Made by a program: the position numbers and the translations under genes. The notes beneath the pieces were generated by a model. That model was not told the DNA's origin. It did not search any database and saw only the letters and a list, made by a program, of their open reading frames with translations. DNA of 9,368 nt from NCBI GenBank assembly GCA_026984595.1, contig JALSRW010000442.1, forward strand, positions 1-9,368, given 5' to 3'. Of this stretch, positions 6,927-9,368 are shown in pieces. Every line of letters begins with the position of its first letter. Position 1 is the stretch's first letter. Source of the stretch: Alphaproteobacteria bacterium (GTDB lineage Bacteria; Pseudomonadota; Alphaproteobacteria; Geminicoccales; Geminicoccaceae).

Positions 6927-7308
6927 CCGGCTCCATGCGCTCGCTCTCGTAACGGGCGAAGATCTCCGCCAGCTTGCTGTAGGCGAACGGTTTGACGACG
7001 AAATCGGCGGCGCCGTGACGCAGCGCCCGTACCACATGTTCGCGCGTGCTGAAATGCGAGATCATCACGACGAAGGCACGGGGATCGAGATCCAGGATAT
7101 CCCGGAGGACGCCGATTCCGTCGACCCCGGGCATGCGGATGTCGAGAAAGACCAGGTCGATGGGCTGCTTCTGGAACAGAGCCAGGGCCTCGGCATGGTC
7201 CGCGGCCTCCAGAATCGAGAGACGGCGATGCAGATCGGTCAGCGCATGCCGTAGCAGCACGCGTTCGCTGCGTGTGTCGTCGACGATCAGCACATGGAGT
7301 GGACGCAT
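6901..7308 (-). CDS. Single-domain CheY-like response regulator
   Basis: 135 residues forming one receiver domain and nothing else. The phosphorylation site is intact: acidic pair D10-D11 (LIVDD), phospho-acceptor D56 in LVFLDIRMPGVDG, Ser84 at the Thr/Ser switch position (VVMISHF), and K106 in the KPF motif. A short Pro-rich tail follows residue 125. With no output domain, it must act by binding a partner, as CheY or SpdR/DivK-type proteins do. No histidine kinase or chemotaxis gene is in the window. The start at 7308 has only a weak ribosome site (GGACCGGCTG region), but residue 5 already begins the first beta strand, so a much later start is unlikely. The stop lies inside the 3' end of the EAL-like gene, so the two transcripts are complementary there. 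A TATAGG sequence at 7343-7348 on this strand may be its -10 box. Confidence 0.92.
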   Translation of the reverse strand: MRPLHVLIVDDTRSERVLLRHALTDLHRRLSILEAADHAEALALFQKQPIDLVFLDIRMPGVDGIGVLRDILDLDPRAFVVMISHFSTREHVVRALRHGAADFVVKPFAYSKLAEIFARYESERMEPVRPPIPSA

Positions 7309-7437
7309 CGGCAGCCGGTCCGCGAGTAGCCCTGGTCATTCCCCTATAGCCGCTCCGGGTTGCCGTTTGGTTAAGGCGCAGCGATCGCCGCCGTGGCGCC
7401 GGCTCGCATCGCCGCGACATCGGCGACGCCTCGGCGA
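7309..7437. other. Leader and divergent promoter region of the receiver gene
   Basis: This is the non-coding stretch between the receiver start and the riboswitch promoter. It contains CTATAG at 7344-7349, a self-complementary -10-like sequence usable on the - strand, with no good -35 at 16-18 bp. It also contains TTAACC on the - strand (about 7369-7374), 20 bp from that box. No ORF with a ribosome site, repeat or terminator was seen here. Confidence 0.3.
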
Positions 7438-7466
7438 TTGCCAGCGTGGCGGCGCCGGTCTAGGCT
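7438..7466 (+). promoter_or_regulatory. Putative sigma-70 promoter for the riboswitch transcript
   Basis: TTGCCA (7438-7443; five of six match TTGACA) is followed after exactly 17 bp by TAGGCT (7461-7466; matches the first two and last bases of TATAAT). Transcription would start near 7472-7474, which is where the first strand of riboswitch stem P1 begins (7473). That agreement is the main support; the -10 box is weak on its own. Confidence 0.5.
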
Positions 7467-7472
7467 GGACTT

Positions 7473-7640
7473 GCGATGGTTTCCCGAAAGGGGACGAAGA
7501 GGGAAGCCGGTGCGGCCGATCGCGGCCAAGGCCGGCGCTGCCCCCGCAACTGTAGGCGGCGAGCCGAGACCGAAAACGCCACTGGGCAACCGGGAAGGCG
7601 GTCGAGGCCGGGACCCGCGAGCCAGGAGACCTGCCATCGC
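7473..7640 (+). promoter_or_regulatory. Cobalamin (B12, adenosylcobalamin-type) riboswitch
   Basis: All hallmark conserved blocks of the cobalamin aptamer are present in order. These are GGGAAGCCGGTG (7501-7512), the core GCTGCCCCCGCAACTGTA (7537-7554), GCCACTGG (7578-7585), GGGAAGGCG (7592-7600), and the B12 box GCCAGGAGACCTGCC (7621-7635). Closing stem P1 is a perfect 7-bp pairing of GCGATGG (7473-7479) with CCATCGC (7634-7640). A CCC-GAAA-GGG hairpin near 7483-7492 fits P2. Known behaviour of the class: coenzyme B12 binding represses the downstream genes. The first start codon is 51 nt after the aptamer. A hairpin at 7655-7680 borders the ribosome site and there is no T-run, so control of translation initiation is more likely than termination. 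Confidence 0.97.
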
Positions 7641-7654
7641 CTGCGTGCCACCGG

Positions 7655-7684
7655 CTTCTCGGGGCGGGGTGCCCCCGAAGGGAG
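7655..7684 (+). promoter_or_regulatory. Expression-platform hairpin and ribosome site
   Basis: CTTC (7655-7658) pairs with GAAG (7677-7680), and GGGG (7661-7664) pairs with CCCC (7673-7676), with a 2-nt bulge and a GC-rich loop. The last G of the stem is the first base of GGGAG (7680-7684), the likely Shine-Dalgarno for the ATG at 7692 (7 nt spacing). TCTC (7657-7660) could alternatively pair with GAGA (7682-7685). The placement suits a translational switch, but the exact ON/OFF pairings are inferred. Confidence 0.45.
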
Positions 7685-7691
7685 ACCAGCG

Positions 7692-7994
7692 ATGCTCATC
7701 CACCGGGATTCCGTTCCGCTCGACCTCGGCCGTTGCGATCCGGGTGCCGTGATCCGTGACGGGTTGACTGCCGATCCATCCCGCCTCGATGCGCGCGATC
7801 TGCTCCTCTGCTGGCTGCTGCGTCTGGGGCCCGGGATCGATGCGGCCGATGCCGCCCGCGTGCTGATCCGTGCCTATGCCGGCCTGCCACGGCGATCCCC
7901 GGTGGCGGCGGAGCTTTTCCTGTTGCTGCGGGAGACCGCGGAATGGCCGCGCCAGAGGCTGGCCCGGCTGCGACGGCCGCGTCCCGTTCACTGA
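7692..7994 (+). CDS. Small protein of unknown function, first gene under the B12 riboswitch
   Basis: 100 residues; I do not recognise the family. The start at 7692 is the first ATG after the riboswitch and has GGGAG 7 nt upstream; the same frame is open further upstream, but only through the aptamer. Residues 35-63 (DLLLCWLLRLGPGIDAADAARVLIRAYAG, given here as its span and ends D35 to A63) and 70-93 look like two or three amphipathic helices. The segment ELFLLLRETAEWPRQRL (74-90) is the most striking. The C-terminal tail is strongly basic (RLARLRRPRPVH). There is no signal peptide, clear membrane segment or cysteine/histidine metal motif; two cysteines (15 and 40) are far apart. The gene lies 28 nt before cobW, so both are probably on one B12-repressed transcript. 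That position suggests a role with CobW, cobalt or cobalamin, but this is guilt by association only. Codon usage looks like its neighbours. Confidence 0.7.
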   Translation: MLIHRDSVPLDLGRCDPGAVIRDGLTADPSRLDARDLLLCWLLRLGPGIDAADAARVLIRAYAGLPRRSPVAAELFLLLRETAEWPRQRLARLRRPRPVH

Positions 7995-8022
7995 ACTCCT
8001 CGCACCTCTCACGGAGAAGCGC

Positions 8023-9078
8023 ATGCAGGGCAGAGTTCCCGTCACCGTGATCACCGGCTTTCTCGGTGCCGGCAAGACCAGCCTCGTCCGCCATCTGCTG
8101 GAGCATGCGAACGGCCGGCGCATCGCGCTCGTGATCAACGAATTCGGCGAGCTCGGGGTCGATCGCGAAATCGTCACGGGCTGCGGCATCGCCGGCTGCG
8201 AGGCGGAATCCATCATCGAGCTCGCCAACGGTTGCATCTGCTGCACCGTCGCCGACGATTTCCTGCCGACCATGCGCCGTCTCCTGGACAGCTCCCCGCC
8301 GCCCGATCACATCGTCGTCGAAACCTCCGGTCTCGCCCTGCCCAAACCGCTCGTGAAGGCCTTCACCTGGCCGGAAATCCGCACCCGCGCCACGGTCGAC
8401 GGCGTAATCGCGGTGATCGATGCCGCGGCGGTGGCGGATGGACTGTTCGCCGCCGATCCGCGCGCCCTGGAGCGGCTGCGACAGGAGGATCCCTCCCTCG
8501 ATCACGAGACACCGTTGGAGGAGCTCTTCGAGGAGCAGATCCTCTGTGCCGATCTCGTGGTGCTCAACAAGATGGATCGTGTGGACGAAGCCGGCCGGAC
8601 CCGGGCAGAGACAGCCGTCCGCCGCCACCTGCGCCCGGGAGCGGGGCTATTGCCTGCCCGTCACGGCGCCCTCGATCCTGCCGTGCTGCTGGGCATCGGT
8701 GCGGGGGCCGAGGACGATCTCGACAGCCGCCCCTCCCATCACGATCAGGGAGCGCCGCACGAGCACGATGCGTTCCAGAGCCTCGTGATCGAGCTCGGCA
8801 CGGTGGGCTCCCCTGAGGCGCTCATGGAAGCGGCACGGCTTCTCGCCCGCGAGTTACCGGTCTATCGCATCAAGGGGTTCGCCCATATCACCGGACGTCC
8901 CATCCGCCTCGTCCTGCAGGCGGTGGGCGCACGTGTGGAGACCTATTTCGATCGTCCCTGGCAGCCGGGCGAGACACCGCGCAGCCGTTTCGTCATCATC
9001 GGCGAAGCTGGCCTCGACGGGCGCCGGGCGCTCTCGCTGCTGGCGCGCGCGGCCTGCGAGCCGCCGGCCGTTTCCTGA
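8023..9078 (+). CDS. cobW: CobW, G3E-family GTPase for cobalt delivery to cobalamin synthesis
   Basis: 351 residues. Visible motifs: P-loop GFLGAGKT (12-19); the INEFG switch region (39-43); GCGIAGC with Cys54 and Cys59; the metal-binding CxCC motif as GCICCT (C71, C73, C74); the Walker-B-like ETSGLALPKP (100-109); and the base-specificity motif NKMD (182-185). A short His/acid-rich linker, SHHDQGAPHEHD (238-249), leads into the C-terminal CobW domain, which has YRIKGFAHI (281-289). The TVADDFLPTM and GLALPKPLVKAF segments identify the CobW type, as opposed to YeiR, YjiA or ZigA relatives. CobW proteins bind Co(II) with GTP and are thought to deliver cobalt to the CobNST chelatase in the aerobic pathway. 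The start at 8023 has GGAG 7 nt upstream; the frame is open further upstream without homology. The cobalamin riboswitch upstream supports the call and implies repression by B12. No other cob gene is in the window. Confidence 0.97.
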   Translation: MQGRVPVTVITGFLGAGKTSLVRHLLEHANGRRIALVINEFGELGVDREIVTGCGIAGCEAESIIELANGCICCTVADDFLPTMRRLLDSSPPPDHIVVETSGLALPKPLVKAFTWPEIRTRATVDGVIAVIDAAAVADGLFAADPRALERLRQEDPSLDHETPLEELFEEQILCADLVVLNKMDRVDEAGRTRAETAVRRHLRPGAGLLPARHGALDPAVLLGIGAGAEDDLDSRPSHHDQGAPHEHDAFQSLVIELGTVGSPEALMEAARLLARELPVYRIKGFAHITGRPIRLVLQAVGARVETYFDRPWQPGETPRSRFVIIGEAGLDGRRALSLLARAACEPPAVS

Positions 9079-9097
9079 GCCGCCTTCCTCGCATTTT

Positions 9098-9131
9098 CGG
9101 GCTCGCGCATATTAGCGACCCGTGATATTGT
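9098..9131 (+). promoter_or_regulatory. Possible promoter/hairpin upstream of the MBL-fold gene
   Basis: In the 92-bp gap after cobW, TGATATTGT (9123-9131) resembles an extended -10 box. An ATATT sequence occurs twice (9109-9113 and 9125-9129), 16 bp apart. An imperfect hairpin, CGGG-CT-CGC / GCG-A-CCCG (9098-9122), overlaps it, with no T-run to make it a terminator. No -35 box is recognisable, so a separate promoter for the MBL-fold gene is plausible but unproven. Confidence 0.3.
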
Positions 9132-9170
9132 GTCCCGGCAAGCAATCGCCAGAACGCCGGGAACCGAGTC

Positions 9171-9368
9171 ATGCCAGCCCCCGAGGTGACGCCCTTCTTC
9201 GACGAAGCCACACACACCTTCAGTCATATGGTGGCCGATCCGGAGACGGCACGTTGTGCCATCATCGATTCGGTGCTCGACTACGACGATGCCGCCGGAC
9301 GCACCGATACCACCGCCGCCGAGGTGCTGCACACGCCGGGTCACACTCCGGCCTGCGTGACATATGTG
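9171..9368 (+). CDS. ETHE1/persulfide-dioxygenase-like MBL-fold hydrolase, 5' part, apparently with internal deletion
   Basis: 66 residues are visible before the window ends. The first 44 (VTPFFDEATHTFSHMVADP, then RCAIIDSVLDYD, then AGRT) match the N terminus of bacterial metallo-beta-lactamase-fold proteins related to ETHE1 and Blh-type persulfide dioxygenases, which oxidise glutathione persulfide in sulfide metabolism. In this family about 80-90 residues should follow, including the THxHxDH iron-binding motif (family knowledge from memory). Here TDTTAA (45-50) runs straight into EVLHTPGHTPACVTYV (51-66), which is the family's later HTPGH motif containing the third metal-binding histidine, H58. 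The reading frame is unbroken. As it stands, the product would lack two or three essential metal ligands. The ribosome site is weak (GGGAA at about 9160-9164). Either the gene carries a real deletion and is probably dead, or the end of the sequence is a mis-join. The 3' end is outside the window. Confidence 0.75.
   Translation, partial: MPAPEVTPFFDEATHTFSHMVADPETARCAIIDSVLDYDDAAGRTDTTAAEVLHTPGHTPACVTYV

Noticed and set aside
5457..7037. 526-codon open frame antisense to the EAL-like gene
   Set aside because: It runs through the divergent promoter region and two real genes, has Arg/Gln-rich low-complexity composition and no ribosome site.
7476..7691. Extension of the small unknown ORF upstream through the riboswitch
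   Set aside because: This segment is the structured aptamer with all conserved B12 blocks. The first ATG with a ribosome site after it is at 7692.
7870..8022. Upstream in-frame start of cobW at 7870
   Set aside because: It overlaps the small ORF, has no ribosome site and adds 51 non-homologous residues. CobW homology begins at the 8023 start.
7371..8628. Long - strand open frames opposite the riboswitch, small ORF and cobW
   Set aside because: They overlap a certain riboswitch and a certain cobW on the + strand and show no domain of their own.
9098..9122. Hairpin after cobW as an intrinsic terminator
   Set aside because: The stem is imperfect and is followed by TGATATTGTG, not a T-run. It overlaps a possible promoter for the next gene.
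1..9368. CRISPR arrays, tRNA/rRNA genes, insertion sequences, attachment sites
   Set aside because: Reading both strands showed no regularly spaced repeats, no tRNA-like cloverleaf with CCA-proximal motifs, no transposase or integrase frames and no long terminal inverted repeats.

Overview
The window is dense, GC-rich bacterial chromosome. Its gene set suggests an alphaproteobacterium, probably Rhodospirillales-like: an alphaproteobacterial-type EF-G paralogue, a CobW cobalt chaperone behind a cobalamin riboswitch, and a transmembrane zinc-finger anti-sigma factor. This placement rests on family recognition and base composition, not on a phylogenetic marker. I see no transposase, integrase, CRISPR array, tRNA or rRNA, and no sign of recent transfer.

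Layout from left to right: (1) the 3' part of an AMP-forming acyl-CoA synthetase, + strand, cut by the window edge; (2) a convergent zinc-finger anti-sigma factor, - strand, with no sigma factor beside it; (3) a 260-bp divergent intergenic region; (4) an EF-G-like translational GTPase, + strand; (5) a 12-TM major facilitator transporter of the fosmidomycin-resistance type, - strand, ending 9 bp from the GTPase; (6) a 167-bp divergent intergenic region; (7) a degenerate GGDEF/EAL-like protein, + strand, whose 3' end overlaps by 26 bp (8) a stand-alone CheY-like receiver, - strand; (9) a 383-bp gene-free stretch holding the receiver's leader, a plausible promoter and a clear cobalamin riboswitch; (10) a 100-residue protein of unknown function and (11) cobW, both + strand and both downstream of the riboswitch; (12) the 5' part of an ETHE1/persulfide-dioxygenase-like metallo-beta-lactamase-fold gene that appears to lack its central metal-binding segment.

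The clearest functional unit is at the right end. Promoter, riboswitch, small unknown protein and CobW form a B12-repressed transcription unit for cobalt delivery or cobalamin synthesis. The degenerate EAL protein and the single-domain receiver may be a signalling pair, but only adjacency supports that. The remaining genes look like unrelated single-gene units.

The points most worth a second look are: the in-frame gap in the metallo-hydrolase at the right edge; the unknown riboswitch-controlled small protein; two mutually exclusive hairpins over the anti-sigma Shine-Dalgarno; the orphan state of that anti-sigma factor; the EF-G-like GTPase without the catalytic histidine; and the EAL domain that has lost most of its metal ligands. 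I did not find a convincing undescribed multi-gene system.
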